A DNA stretch of 64,000 bases from Posidonia oceanica (Eukaryota; Streptophyta; Magnoliopsida; Alismatales; Posidoniaceae): contig JAZBRS010000044.1 in the NCBI GenBank assembly GCA_037176725.1, positions 5,270,001-5,334,000 of the forward strand, in the 5' to 3' direction. Below are positions 11,431 through 22,600 of this stretch, in pieces. Below the pieces are notes generated by a model. The model saw nothing but the letters and a program-made list of their open reading frames with translations. It searched no databases and was not told the origin of the DNA. Numbering within the stretch: the stretch's first letter is position 1; each line of letters begins with the position of its first letter. A program made the translations under genes and the position numbers.

Positions 11431-11812
11431 ACGGTATTAGCGAACCCACTGTTCACTAACTTCCGGGTCAGAAGATGATGGTCTCCACGGAGAATGTAGG
11501 CAACATTCAATGAAAGGACACTTGATTCTGACGAATAACGCCAACGGTATCGATGGACTCATTGTTCATTGATTCTGGGTCACGAGATGACGGTCTCTGT
11601 CGAGAATGTAGGCGACATTCAATGAAAAGATACCAAATTGTGATGAATAGAGCTAACACAGTCGGTAGAGAAGAGGTCATTTCTTCTTTTACCTGGGAGC
11701 ATCATGGACCTCTCGCTCACCAACCCGCGTATCATGAGACGACGGTCCCTTGGGAGAGTGTAGGCTACACTCGAGGAAAGGGCACCTGATCATGACAAAT
11801 AGCATTCATGCA
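11431..11812 (+). repeat. About 113-bp tandem repeat, three units (left copy)
   Basis: Three diverged units share GGTATnnnGAACCCACTGTTCA-like starts, a GAGAATGTAGGCAACATTCA-like core and a TGACGAATA-like end, spaced about 113-120 bp. The copy at 24812-25195 is parallel. It belongs to the 3' untranslated part of family A. Confidence 0.7.
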
Positions 11813-12036
11813 TGTGTCAGTCCGCCCTAGGTGGTGAGAAAAATTCCTGAGCCAACCCGGTATACAAATTAAAGCTGGCGATGATGGAGGAACCTCATTA
11901 CCTAGGGTCATGCATTGCATATCATGACCCCTTTTGGCATTCCCGTCAGCACGCATCCATGCAAAGCGCATTGTATTGCATTCGCATTGTATTACATTCA
12001 CATTGAGTGGTCGTTGGAATCATTAGCTATCCATCC

Positions 12037-12235
12037 TGTTAGTTTGACCCCCACGTGCAGTCTCCGTGGCATGTCTTTTGGTTTGACCCCCGCGGGCAAT
12101 CCTCGTGGCATGTCTTTTAAGTTTGACCTCACGGGCAACCCCTGTGGCAGTGTCTTTAGTTTGACCCTCGTGGGCCATCCCCGCGGCATGTCGTTAGTTT
12201 GTTCCCCTTGGGCAATCTCCTTGGCCATGTTTCTT
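12037..12235 (+). repeat. About 40-bp tandem repeat (left copy)
   Basis: Five units of AGTTTGACCCCCGCGGGCAA followed by TCCTCGTGGCATGTCTTTT. The GGGCAA...CTTGGC wording also occurs around 10660 and 23470-23660. Parallel array at 25420-25620. Confidence 0.75.
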
Positions 12236-12364
12236 TAGCCGACCCTCTTTGTGTCCCGTCCAAGCCTGGTGACAGCAGGCATTGGATTTCATTTAGGATC
12301 TTCAGGTAGCGCCACATGGGGGTATCGTCTCGCCTTGTAGATAGCTTCGTGCTGAAGTCTTCTT

Positions 12365-12379
12365 AAAGGAGGGGCAATC
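12365..12379 (+). promoter_or_regulatory. Polypurine tract of the left A copy
   Basis: AAAGGAGGGGCAATC stands directly before the LTR start TGTAGATACCCC. This is where the plus-strand primer of reverse transcription is expected. An equivalent AAGGAGGGGCAATC precedes the right LTR, and AAGGAGAGGCATT precedes LTR B2. Confidence 0.8.
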
Positions 12380-12538
12380 TGTAGATACCCCGTTTTGACA
12401 CTCCCTTCGTGGTAGTGTAGTCTGTTGCATTAGGCCACCTCTAGAAGCTCTTTTCCCAGCTCAAGTACTCTCATCAAACTTATTGACACCTGTCCCTGTG
12501 GTCGAGAGGCCAAAATTGGCAAGTTTCCATTTGAGTGT

Positions 12539-12906
12539 GTTGGACGCTGGATGGTCTAGCGTCCAACGTTGGACGTTGTGTATCATAGCGTCCAACAACA
12601 AGTTCCATTTGAGTGTGTTGGACGCTGGCTCGTTTAGCATCCAACGTTGGACGCTGTGAACCATAGCGTCCAACAACCTGGTTTTCAGTTTCCCCAAACT
12701 TACCATATTTGGCTGAAATCAAATTTCGTGCTTTGCCTCCACTAAGTGTCCTTTGACCGGTCAAGCCCTTAATGGGTTTTAATGGTCATTAATCAGCCAC
12801 TTATTGAGGAATATTCTTTGATCTTGGCATCTTTGCCTTGGAGTGTCGTTGGACGCTGGCTTTCCCAGCGTTTAACATTGGACGCTGTAACGGTCGGCGT
12901 CCAACA
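12539..12906. repeat. Three GTTGGACGC/GCGTCCAAC modules in LTR A
   Basis: Modules at about 12539-12597, 12618-12675 and 12849-12906. Each is about 58 bp: GTTGGACGCT, about nine bases, AGCGTCCAAC directly joined to GTTGGACGCT, about nine bases, AGCGTCCAAC. Two side-by-side hairpins or one larger dyad can form. Sequence between modules is unique. Changes within words are mostly CG to TG or CA. Confidence 0.85.
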
Positions 12907-12958
12907 CTTCTGAATCAGGAAAGTTGCTGACATGGCCTTTTTGTTCCTCCCCTGCTTC

Positions 12959-12965
12959 TATAAAA
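12959..12965 (+). promoter_or_regulatory. TATA box of LTR A
   Basis: TATAAAA lies between CCCTGCTT and AAGCAGGG, so the box sits in the loop of a perfect 8-bp inverted repeat. The arrangement is unchanged in the right LTR (26308-26314). Transcription would begin about 30 bases downstream, near the GGGAGGGAAATTGGAG stretch. Confidence 0.65.
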
Positions 12966-13697
12966 GCAGGGGTACCCCTACTAGGATCTGGGAGGGAAAT
13001 TGGAGAGACCTGTGAGGGATTTAGAAGTGATTTTCAAGAGAGAAACACAAAATTTGAGAAGAAGTAGTGAGAGCAAGTAGAAAGTGTTTTGAGCTCAAAT
13101 CTTGAGAGAAGAGGTAGAGAAAGAGTTTTGTGGGAGCTTGAGTCCTCCTCTGTCATCAGTGGCACGACATCGACCCCACTTGCATTCCTTGCATAGACAA
13201 AAGGGGGCTTTCTTTAGTTTTCCTTTTCTTTTCACATCATATGTTTAATTTCGTAGTATAGTGAAGCATTTCATTTCATATATTGTTGTAGCTAGGCATA
13301 ATCATACTTAGTTGCAACCGGGGGGATAAAACCCCTCGGGTAAGTACTCCTCCTTTCATTTTATGTTCATTTTCAATTTGTTTTGAATTATATACTACAC
13401 TTTGTTAATCCGTATCTCTAAAATCTGTTTTACAAGGAAAAGAAGAAGAAGAAGAAGAAACTCATCAAGTACGGGCACCCTTAGGCAACGCTGGCGTTGT
13501 CCCAAGGTAGCTGAACCCGCAATCACATCACATCTCCCTAAGGCATCTCGAGGGCCGGCGAAAGCGAACCGAGAGTGGCGATCACACCAATTCTGTCACT
13601 TGTGGAGTGACGGAGTTGGATACAAAAAAGGGACAACAAGGAAGCACTAAATAGACACAACAAGCTTCTCCTAATTAAAAAACCCATATCCACAGAT

Positions 13698-13715
13698 TGG
13701 CGATCACGGTGGGAC
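13698..13715 (+). promoter_or_regulatory. Primer binding site of the right A copy
   Basis: TGGCGATCACGGTGGGAC begins three bases after the LTR end. It is identical to the B1 primer site although the LTRs differ. It fits a tRNA 3' end in CGCCA; tRNA-Arg is the usual primer of Tat elements but the match cannot be checked here. Confidence 0.8.
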
Positions 13716-13948
13716 GGCTAAAAGTGCCCCCGTGCTAGGTGAGTGTTCTCTTCTTCTTCTTTCTTTTCCTTTGCAATCTTTCTATTACTTTTACGGATTT
13801 TTTTCGAGGTCGTGGCGAAATTCCTCATAGTGTTTTGAGGCACCACGATCTTCTTAGTATTTGTTCTTTAATTATGCACTAAAAAGCATGCTTCTACCTC
13901 TTATTTAAATAAGTCTGGTCTGTCAGTGCGTTGAAAGCTATGCAGGGC

Positions 13949-15745
13949 AGTGTCCAACATAGGACGCAGCCTATTCCAGCGTCTTACGCCTCTAGCCAGT
14001 TCTCTGTTTTTTTTTCTCTTGCAGTTTCTTCTGTTAGGTTTTTTTCTTTATGTTGAAAAATGCATGCAACCACCCCTTTCTTTTGTTCTGATTCTCGGGA
14101 AAAAGGGGTGTTTGAGTAAAAAAAAAATCCCTTGTTTTAGTTTTCTAAAAAAAAACTATCTCCTACTTGTGTGTTGGACGCTGGTGTTGATCACGTCTTA
14201 CATAAGACGCCACCATTGTTTGTGTCTTACACATTTGGACAGGATTCATTTTATTTTTAAATCTTCTTTTTGTTTTCTTTTTATAACTGACCCAAGGAAC
14301 GAGGTGTGAGGTGATCGGCTTTGCCGTAGGGACCGGAACCTTAATACTTGGGTGCTTTTCGAAAATCTAAATAAAAATCGAGTTTTTCTTGTGACTTGTA
14401 TGGCCCTTATTTGGGAACTAATTTGATTGTGTCTCTTCTTGGATTACACAAAATAACCACTTAAATCCTAAGCACCTCTGTTGCAAAGGGCTTAAGAGAG
14501 GTGTTTGTGTTGTCACTTGCTTTCACAAGGGGGCACTCTTCCTTCCCTTGCTCTGTGTGAAAGTAAGTTAGAATCCCAAGTCTTGATTTATATTCCTTCC
14601 CCCCTTCGGTGGTTTGTTTATCTTGTTTGTTATTGTGTTAATACGCGAGAGACCTGATCAATTTTGAGTACGTTGGGCTCTACCTCTACGGGGTAGGGAC
14701 CTAAGTGTGCTCAAGCTCCCCAAAGATTCTCAGGAGTTGAGATAGGAGCAGTACCAAAGAAGAAGAACATTTTGTCCTGTTTGTGAGGATCCATAAATAA
14801 CCCACGAAGGCAAGCCATACCCAAGCTTTAAGGAATCCTGAGAGTCATGTAGGTTTAAAACACTAATAATAAAGCGAAATCCAAAAGTCAAAATTTTTAA
14901 TCGCTCTTTGAAAGTGTTTCTGTACAGCTCTCTGTTATAGGGTGTTGGACGCTATACTATCTGTGTCCTATGTTGGACGCTGGAACATAGCGCGTCCAAC
15001 ACATTGTCTGTTTATTCCTTTTATTGCTTGATCATTTGGTGGAATTATTGGATGCTATAGGATGAATGTTTGAACAGGGGTTATAAACAAGTCATCTAAA
15101 CTCTATCTTGAGTCCTTTTCCTTTTTTTAGATACTTGTAGTAGGTTGTAAAGAACTTTTCTAAGTCTTATTGTTTTTCTTTCTTTTGTCTATCAAAGTGT
15201 AAGAGTTGTAATATTTTTTCCTTTATTAGCAAAAAAAAAAAAAGAAAAGAAAGAAAGAGAAAAAATCAGAAAAAAAAGAAGAAAAAAAAATCAAAAAGAA
15301 AGAAAAGAATCAGAAAAAAGGGAAAAAAAGAAAAAGAAAAAAAAGGAGAAAGTCCTTGTATGGCTCTGTGATCCCCAAAAGCACAGGGATTTTGGTTCAT
15401 TAAGAAAAATATCTCTCAAAGGAACAATTGGTGGCACAAAGATAGGGCAGGAGGCAACTGGAAGTGTTGGATGCTTCTGTTGTTAACGTCCAACATAGGA
15501 TGCTACTTGCTCCAGCGTCCTACACTGCCATTTCACTTCAGAGCCAATCGGCGCATCAATCGCTTGCCATTTGCCAAGATTGAACCCAAAAATACAAGGA
15601 GGGTGTTCCAGGGAGTTGTGGTAGTCATTTCTGCATAATCAAGCACTGATTTCATTGGTTAAACCAACCAATAGAAGACAGGGGTGTTGGACACTATCGT
15701 ATCTTGCATCATACATTGGACGCTGCTGTTGTCAGCGTCCTACAC
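13949..15745. repeat. Five dispersed dyad modules in the A leader
   Basis: Single modules 200 to 750 bp apart with unrelated sequence between. Word variants include a compensated pair at 14173: the inner dyad reads GTCTTAC then GTAAGAC-like TAAGACGC in place of GTCCAAC with TTGGACGC. The outer pair stays GTTGGACGCT. This suggests selection on pairing or dyad symmetry rather than plain copying. Confidence 0.7.
15225..15350 (+). repeat. A/GA-rich simple sequence
   Basis: Runs of A interrupted by G (AAAGAAAG, AAAAAGAAG). Low-complexity DNA in the leader, with no coding value. Confidence 0.9.
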
Positions 15746-15789
15746 CTGCTGTAACAGAACTTAAGCAGAAACAAGAAAAGCTGAGCCAA

Positions 15790-17319
15790 ATGTCTGAATC
15801 TGAAAGTAGCTACACAGATACAGATAGCATGCCTGAGGAGGAACCCAACATGAGGTTATTCGATCCAACCACTGGAAAGGAACTGGATCCCGACTTGGCC
15901 CGATATCAAGTACTGTGCCGCTTCCTTTACAATGACAACAACCATCCTGGTTCGTCAAATCAAGAGGATCTCCATCAAGGTCAACACCTCCCTGGTAAAA
16001 GACTGCGAAGGTCTGCTACGGGCCACGTCCCTGAAAATTTGCACCAAAGACAACACGGAATTGCACTGTCGGATACCCAACACTAGGGGCAGGAAAACGA
16101 CTCACTAAGAGGATTCCGAGAAAGGTCAAATCCTTTGTTCGTTGAGCAGCCACAGCAGCAGCCACTTGGCAAGGAAGCCGATCCATTATTCTCCAACCAG
16201 CCAGAGCAGAACTACCAGGTTCCTCTTCAACCTGGTATGAATATATAAGGAGACAATCAACAGCCGCATGCCAATCAAGTAGCAAATACACAAATTCATG
16301 GTGGGCTCAGCAATTTAGCAGAAATGAGGAAGGTCTTAAATTCCTTAGGGGTTCAGACACAAGCTCCCCCAACTTTTGACATGGGTAAATTCCCACCATT
16401 TCAGCTTCCTCTTGGCTTCAAGTATTCAAAAACGCCAAAGTTTGATGGGACCACCAACCCACAAACCCACATCATCCGGTTTCAAATGGAGTCGGCTCCG
16501 TACTTTCATGACTTGGACTTCATCATTCACCTTTTCTTCTATTCATTGGAAGGCGAACCCATGGAATGGTTCCTTACTCTCTCCGAAAACGACCTCAGCA
16601 GCTTCAACAAGATCAAGGAGTGCTTCTTGACCAAATATCAACACAAGATCGAGTCGAAGCCGACCTTTCATAACTTGAGCAGGGAGACCATGAAGCCGGG
16701 TGAAGAATGGGTCACTTTTGCAAATAGATGGCGGGAAATGGCTACCAAATCAGGCCTGGACATCCCAGAAAGACAAGTTATCCAGACATTAATTGCAAAT
16801 GCTATTGGTCCAATGAAAAGGAGGTTGGCAAATGCTTATTGCCCTTCTATAACTGCACTCTATGAGGTAGCTGCTTCTGTAAAAGAAAATATGCATGAAT
16901 TTCAGAAAATAGAGGACGATACTGAGTCCATTCTTCAAGTTGCGAAGCAGTAAGATTTTCCTCTTCAAGATTACCGGTAGAATAGCAGCTGCTCTGGAAA
17001 AGAAGGCAACACCAGGGGCAACTATCATCATGCAGCTCCACAACAACAGTCCAAGAGACCAAAGCACACAAGCTATCCTCCTATCCCGGTCACGCTGATG
17101 GACATGTTTGCAGAAATGATAGAGGTTTGAGCAATCGACCTCCCGTCTCGAAGACCTGAAGGGACAAACTGCGACAGGAGCAAATATTGCCAGTACCACA
17201 GGAGACGTGGGCACAATTTAGAAGACTGCTGGGTCTTTAAAGACATTGTCTATGACCTGGTGGACGTAGACGTCTTCAATTGGGATGTACTGATAGAGAG
17301 GGCTCAGAAGCGCCACTAA
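15790..17319 (+). pseudogene. gag: Gag of Tat-type Ty3/gypsy element (right A copy)
   Basis: Capsid/nucleocapsid protein that packs the element RNA. The chosen start is ATG 15790, which opens an acidic, Ser-rich N-terminus; the frame then runs 509 codons to TAA 17317 without a frameshift. The retrotransposon gag domain is at about residues 190-330: a FDGTTNPQTHI block, LFFYSLEG, and a WREMATKSG block. A nucleocapsid knuckle of the Tat form (C, YH, GH, DC) lies at 17175-17230. Five in-frame stops (16084, 16246, 16951, about 16978, about 17128) all fit Gln or Arg codons after C-to-T change. No protease or RT follows, so this copy is non-autonomous. Confidence 0.88.
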
Positions 17320-18395
17320 GACTGAAGCCGGCTTTTCAAGAGTCTCTACTGATGGAGGCTACACTAAGGGCATTTCCCTAAAGTGTTGTAAATAGACTTT
17401 TCTTTCTTTGTTTCCGTATTTATTTCTGCTGAAATATACCCAAATAAAATATCTTTTCTTTCCATAAAATGTAAATATAAACAAATGAGAAGAAGATTCA
17501 CCACCCAAGCCTGGGAACTTGAGAACCGAATTGGGAAAGACTATACTTGGTGGTTGGGGCATATCCGGACAATGGCACTAAGCTTGAATATCTCTGGAGT
17601 GCACTGCACCTCAAAAGGTACTACCCTTGACATGCACACAGAGCCACTAGATTGCCCGTGCTTGAGGACCTACTATTTCCAAAGCCTAGGAGTCATACCT
17701 TAGCCTCACCCCACAAACACTTTGTGGGAGGAGGAAAGGAAATGATCCAACACTGAGATAGAGGCAAATCATAAGGAGCCCCCTCCTAGTTCATGAATAA
17801 CAAGTCCACACACATCCCTCGAGTCAGGCGCGTTACCCTAGTACAAATTGGGTAGGCATCTAAGGCCAAAACCTAGAAGCGCAGAAAAGAGGGGAGTGTA
17901 CCAAATGAAAGAGTGTCTCGGTTCGTCAAGGAACGAGTATCTATTGATTGAGCACTCAGAAGGGGTGAGACTACTTGCCAAAGTACCCAGAAAAGAAAGC
18001 AAAAAAGGTCAGAAAAGAAGGCAGCAAAGAAGTTATCCATGTGCAAGGAAAAGAAAGAGAGTGGAAAAGACGGTAGCAAAGAAGCTGTCTAAGAGTCAAA
18101 AACTGAAAAGCTGGGGAATACTAAGCGTAGTAGGAATCAATCTTGAACTAGGAGGGGTTTAGGCTTCAAATCTTCAGCCGACATCTTAGGATAGGGTATG
18201 GACTTTCCTTCCACCCACATCCCGCACCATACACATAAGAGGCAAGGGACAGAAGCCTAGGTCTAGGGATTGTTAGGCGCCAAAGCAAGCCTGAAGCATC
18301 CATGGCTCTGAGATTGCATAAGGGACCAAACTGTTAAGGTTTTCCAACCATAAGGTCTCCTGTTTCCCAACTTTTTGGAAGATTCTTCTTCTCCT
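17320..18395 (+). other. Non-coding interval after gag
   Basis: No domain is recognisable. A Lys/Arg-rich ORF at 17848-18162 is not convincing, because it lies in A/G-rich sequence and lacks any family pattern. The stretch directly joins gag to a minisatellite; the pol part is absent. Confidence 0.55.
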
Positions 18396-18399
18396 ACAA

Positions 18400-18610
18400 A
18401 AATCCAAAAAATGATAAAGTCAAAAATCCAAAAAAATAAAAAATCCAAAAAATGATAAAGTCAAAAATCCAAAAAAATGATAAAGTCAAGAATCCAAAAA
18501 ATGATAAAATCAAAAATCCAAAAAAGATGAAGTTAAAAATCCAAAATTCATAAAACCAAAAATCCAAAAAATAAGCAAAAAGATTAAAAAAAAAGAGATA
18601 AGGGTAAAAT
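18400..18610 (+). repeat. 25-bp A-rich minisatellite (AATGATAAAGTC)
   Basis: About eight units of AAAAATCCAAAAAATGATAA plus AGTC, with decay to the right. The array lies between gag and the antisense gene, where pol would normally be. Tat/Ogre elements often carry tandem repeats in their untranslated parts. Confidence 0.85.
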
Positions 18611-18922
18611 CTACCCAACCAACATCACCTCATGAAATTGGTAACAAATTTGGCCAATGATAAAAAATCTAGGGCACTAGCGACTCCGCGTCGCATTTTG
18701 ACCACTTCTATTCAGGACGGTCACTTGGTACTCACTTGCGAGTCGATACCATCTTCATGTAGACAACAAATTTGAGGCCAGATTTATTATCTTCCATCTA
18801 AGTTTATTTCAAGCAATACATATACATATTCATTATTCTTATCCTTGGACTAGGGGCAAGGGGCACCCTAGATGGTCTAATTTGATTTTGTTTAAGTTTC
18901 TTTGCAGAAAACTTCTGTCATA

Positions 18923-19275
18923 TGTTGGACGTTGCCATGTATTGCGTCATACATTGAACACAACATGTTCTGGCGTTCAACGAGCAAAAAAAGGAGAAAA
19001 TAAGTCAGAGTTGTTGGACGCAGCCTGTTCTGGCGTCATATATTGGACGCAGTCTGTTCCGACGTTTAACGCAGCAAACAAAAGAAAAAAAAAAGAGTTG
19101 TTGGACGCTATCTGTACTGGCGTCTTATGTTAGATGCAGTGACAGTTGCGTTCAACGTTTTTCAGCAACTTAAGTTGCTAAACTTCGCTCATGGCCTTCC
19201 AAATCCGTGGACAAGTTGCCAAACCAATTTCTACCAGTTCCAGATGCTTCTACAAGTTGAAATACACGTGTGGGA
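18923..19275. repeat. Left flank of PMD cassette: three dyad modules plus direct repeat
   Basis: Three modules (18923, 19013, 19100) with GTTGGACGC, GCGTCATA, TTGGACGCA and GCGTTCAAC words, then at 19215-19270 a stretch like CCAATTTCTACCAGTTCCAG and TTCTACAAGTTGAAAT. The same order, modules then this stretch, is found in the same orientation at 23169-23400, on the other side of the PMD gene. Confidence 0.75.
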
Positions 19276-19677
19276 GTTGGTTTCATATTTTTTGGACCTC
19301 TCGGCCATCCGGAATCACCTGTTGTTGTTTACATTAAGTTATTAACTTATTAAAGCGCCAACAGCCGCAGAATTCAGAATTAAAGCTCGCAGGTGAAATT
19401 TTTGTTCATAACTCTGTCATTTGCATATTATTACACGTAATTAAGCTTGTTTCAAGTTAAATTGAATTAAAAGCCATTAGTTGGAGGTGCTCCCCCGACT
19501 ATTGGTTATCTTAGTTCATTTTCAACTTAGAGAAAGGTAAAGAAAAAAGAAGACATTTGACAAGTTTGCTAAGTGTGCAGAAAATATTTGTCAATTATAA
19601 ATCTGAGTTTTCTACAATATCACCGGGGCATACCCCTGAGGTACAAGTGCTAAAAAGAAAAAAAGAAAGAGCAACAA
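19276..19677 (+). other. AT-rich interval at the 3' side of the PMD gene
   Basis: No ORF and no repeat stands out. For the antisense gene this is the 3' flank; I see no certain polyadenylation signal. Confidence 0.5.
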
Positions 19678-22600
19678 CTATGGGGCACTCTCCCCCTCGC
19701 CCTCGGGAGCTGTAGGAGGCCAAGGTGACTGACGAATGGAAGCACCAGAAGGAGCCCTAGAGGTAGCTCGAGAGCGACGGCTACCTGAATGGTGGCTCGG
19801 CTCAAGCATCGGCGAAGGAGGAACTGATCGTCCTGCAATGGCAGCAGTCTTGAAAGCATGCCTCCGATAATGACTCACCTCACCCTCGAGCTGTGCAACA
19901 ACGCCTGCATTACCAGCCAGACTCTGTAGAAAGGACAATCAGAATGTCAAACAAGAACAGAGGAACAAAATTAGAGCAAGGCCAGTCGTACCATCTCAGC
20001 TGCCTCCAACCGCCTCCTCAACTCGGCAATCTCTGCAGCTGAATCAGTTGCCGGTGGAGGTTGCTACTGTACAGCAAGCCAGGCAAGCTCAGCAGTCTTC
20101 TCCTCAGCAAGCTGACGAGCAGAGCCTAGGTCACTAACAGCAGTCTGTACCTACCGCTCTAGCTCCTGAACTCGCGCATCCCGAAGAGCAAGCTGGGAAG
20201 CCTGGTCACTGGCTCGAAAAGACAGCTCCCTCTGAAGATCGTCAATCTGCAAAAGCCGGAGCCATAGTCAGAACTGAATCAAGAAATATAAAGGGAAAGT
20301 ATACTGCTATACTTACCATACTCTGAAGGTGGGAAATCTCCTCGGCATGACCTGATGGAGGGGCAGAACTAGTCGAAGGCTACAAAAGCAAAGAAGGCGT
20401 ACTTAGCACAATTTTCAAGGCAGACAACTATGCTATAAAAATAAATGCAAACCTGAGAAGCAGAGGCTCGCAGATGCTCAACCTCCTCAGTCAGCTCAGC
20501 AACGCACCTAACCAGGTCGCGCTCGCGCTGACTATACTCGTCAGTAGTCCTCAACTACAAGGGGCAAGGTCCAAGCAAGTTAGCTGTCAAGAAATACAGG
20601 CAATACAAACATAAAGCTAAATGCTCACTGCTATCTCCATCTGAATCCTGTGAGAGCGGACGGACTCCTGTAGCTTGCCCACAGCCATCGCTGCCACATC
20701 TGGAGCGGTGTCACCCATGGGAAGGTTCGACTGCCCCAGAAAATGAGAGCGATGGAAGACCATGAGCTCACTAAACCGGTCATCCATCCAGCTGGCCCAA
20801 GCCAGCTCGTCCTCAGCGATCGCGTCAACAGGAGTGGTGGAGCCGCCTTGGACCCAGTCCAGCAACTGTGGACCGTAGGTGTCAACCCAGTGGCGAGCAC
20901 GACCACCTCCCCCTCATACCTCACGCCAAACTCGGAATGGGTGAGCCTGAGGCTGAATCTGCCGGCGCCCTAACTGCCTAAGTGCTCGGCTGATCTGCTG
21001 GAAGTGGCAGTGGTTCCAGCAGTGGAGCCAGATGTCCCGGTCAAAAACTGTTTGGTCTCGAGCTATCTCAGGGACATCCTGGTGCTCCCCCTCGGCGTAA
21101 GGACGCCAGGTCACCTGAAAAGCATATAGTGAATTAATAAACCCAAATGAAGAATAATATATCAGCAAGGGCATATTACCTGGGTAGGAACCAGCATCTC
21201 GAAGAAGAGACGCCCGACGTAGCGGTGGCCAGTGACCGCCTCAGGTGCATGAGCAGCCAGACCCCAATGCAGTCCACGCGGGAAGGGGATCCCCGCCTCA
21301 GGAACTGAAGGTGGGATGGGCCTCATGAAAGTAAAGTGGTCCCATACCCACATCTGCAAGTAAAAAGAAAGCAAATCATCAGTCAAGCATGTAGAATAAA
21401 TAATATTTGAAGCTTAAATAAGCAAATAAAGTTTATATACCTGAAAGAATGGCAGGTTCCCGCCAAGCTGACGGGAACTACCATCGGAGAACTTGAAGAG
21501 CACAGTATACAAGAATGACAGGCTCGCAGCTCCCTAAGTATACTCCCCTACTCGAACTAAGTCGGCAAGCAGGGGCAGGAACACCGTTGAAACCAGTAAA
21601 GTGGCGTGGCTGAAAAGCAAGTCCCCAAACAAAACTAGAAGAAAGGCACGGAGCTGCTGATCGGCGTCCTCCCCAGGCTCCGTCGCTGTCTCTCGGGAGT
21701 CCTCGACGTGCTAAACCGCTGAGGTAGTAACAAAAAGGTGGGGCCCGTACATGACGACTCGTCTCCCCACCAACTCCGCCATCATAGAGGTGTAGTTGGA
21801 GTGTATTGGGCCAGTCACCGGGCGTCCCGTCACTCGTAGGCCAGTCAGCCGGGCCATGTCCTCCAGCGAAAGGACAAACTCACCAACCCGGGTCACAAAA
21901 GAGCTCGTGTGAGGGTGGTAGCGCTCTGCTGTAGACTCTAGAAGCCCCAACTCAAGCTGGAAGAGAGGAATGGACAGGAAGTGTCCAAACCCCATCTGTC
22001 GAAGCCGCTCGTGCTGGAAAGGCTCCAACATCTGGTAGCACCTGAGGACCTGACCCCAGTGATAGCACACAACGGCAGGGGCCTGACTCTGCAAGAAAGA
22101 AAAGAATTGTCAAACAAAGTGCACAAAAATAATATTTGAAATTGAATGGAAATATGGTTACCTGTCCCCTAGCCGCTAGTGCAGCTACTGCAAACTTGGC
22201 CCGGGCCGCATCCTTGTGCGGTGCCGAAGCCTGTACCTCATCGTGCGGTATATGAGCCCACGTGAAGTCTGGAGGAGCACCAGCGTCGCCCTCTGCCTCC
22301 TGCCGAACAAAGTCCTGGATGCTCACGTACCAGCCGTCATCCTCAGTCATCCCGGTAGTAGCAGCGGGGACCGCCTCGGGAACCTCCTCCTCCGACCCCG
22401 ACTCCTCTGAATCCTCGCCGAGAGGGGCTGAAGAATCAGAATCCTCCGAGCCACCAGAGGCGCTCGATGCCTCGGACTCCTCGACGCTCGTCGCCTCGGT
22501 CTCCATAGCACAGGCTGCCGCCTCGGGCACGTCTACCGGTGCCACCACCTCTTCGGTCTCCACGGCACAGGCCACCGCCTCGGGCACGTCTACCGGTGCC

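Larger units (their letters stand above)
12380..13694 (+). mobile_element. Middle LTR of family A
   Basis: It starts TGTAGATACCCC and ends CCCATATCCACA. It is preceded by a polypurine tract (so it is a 3' LTR for the left body) and followed three bases later by a primer site (so it is a 5' LTR for the right body). It is closely similar along its full length to 25758-27040; the right copy lacks one dyad unit of about 53 bases near 25920. It contains three GTTGGACGC modules and a TATA box at 12959. Confidence 0.9.
13716..15789 (+). other. Long 5' leader of the right A copy
   Basis: About 2 kb without a gene between primer site and gag, as usual for Ogre-like elements. It carries GTTGGACGC-type modules at about 13951-13988, 14173-14231, 14943-15001, 15466-15525 and 15686-15745, and an A/AAAGA-rich tract at about 15225-15350. 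I see no other structure. Confidence 0.7.

Noticed and set aside
10688..11510. Overlapping minus-strand ORFs of 178-229 codons rich in Leu, Cys and Gly
   Set aside because: They are translations of the 31-bp minisatellite, whose unit has no stop in several frames; all three frames give the same repeated text. The same holds for 24241-24890.
12780..12850. Host promoter or gene near the A LTR
   Set aside because: All elements here (TATA box, leader) are explained by the LTR; no host exon follows.
17848..18162. Lys/Arg-rich 104-codon ORF after gag
   Set aside because: A/G-rich composition, no family pattern, not seen as a protein in the left copy.
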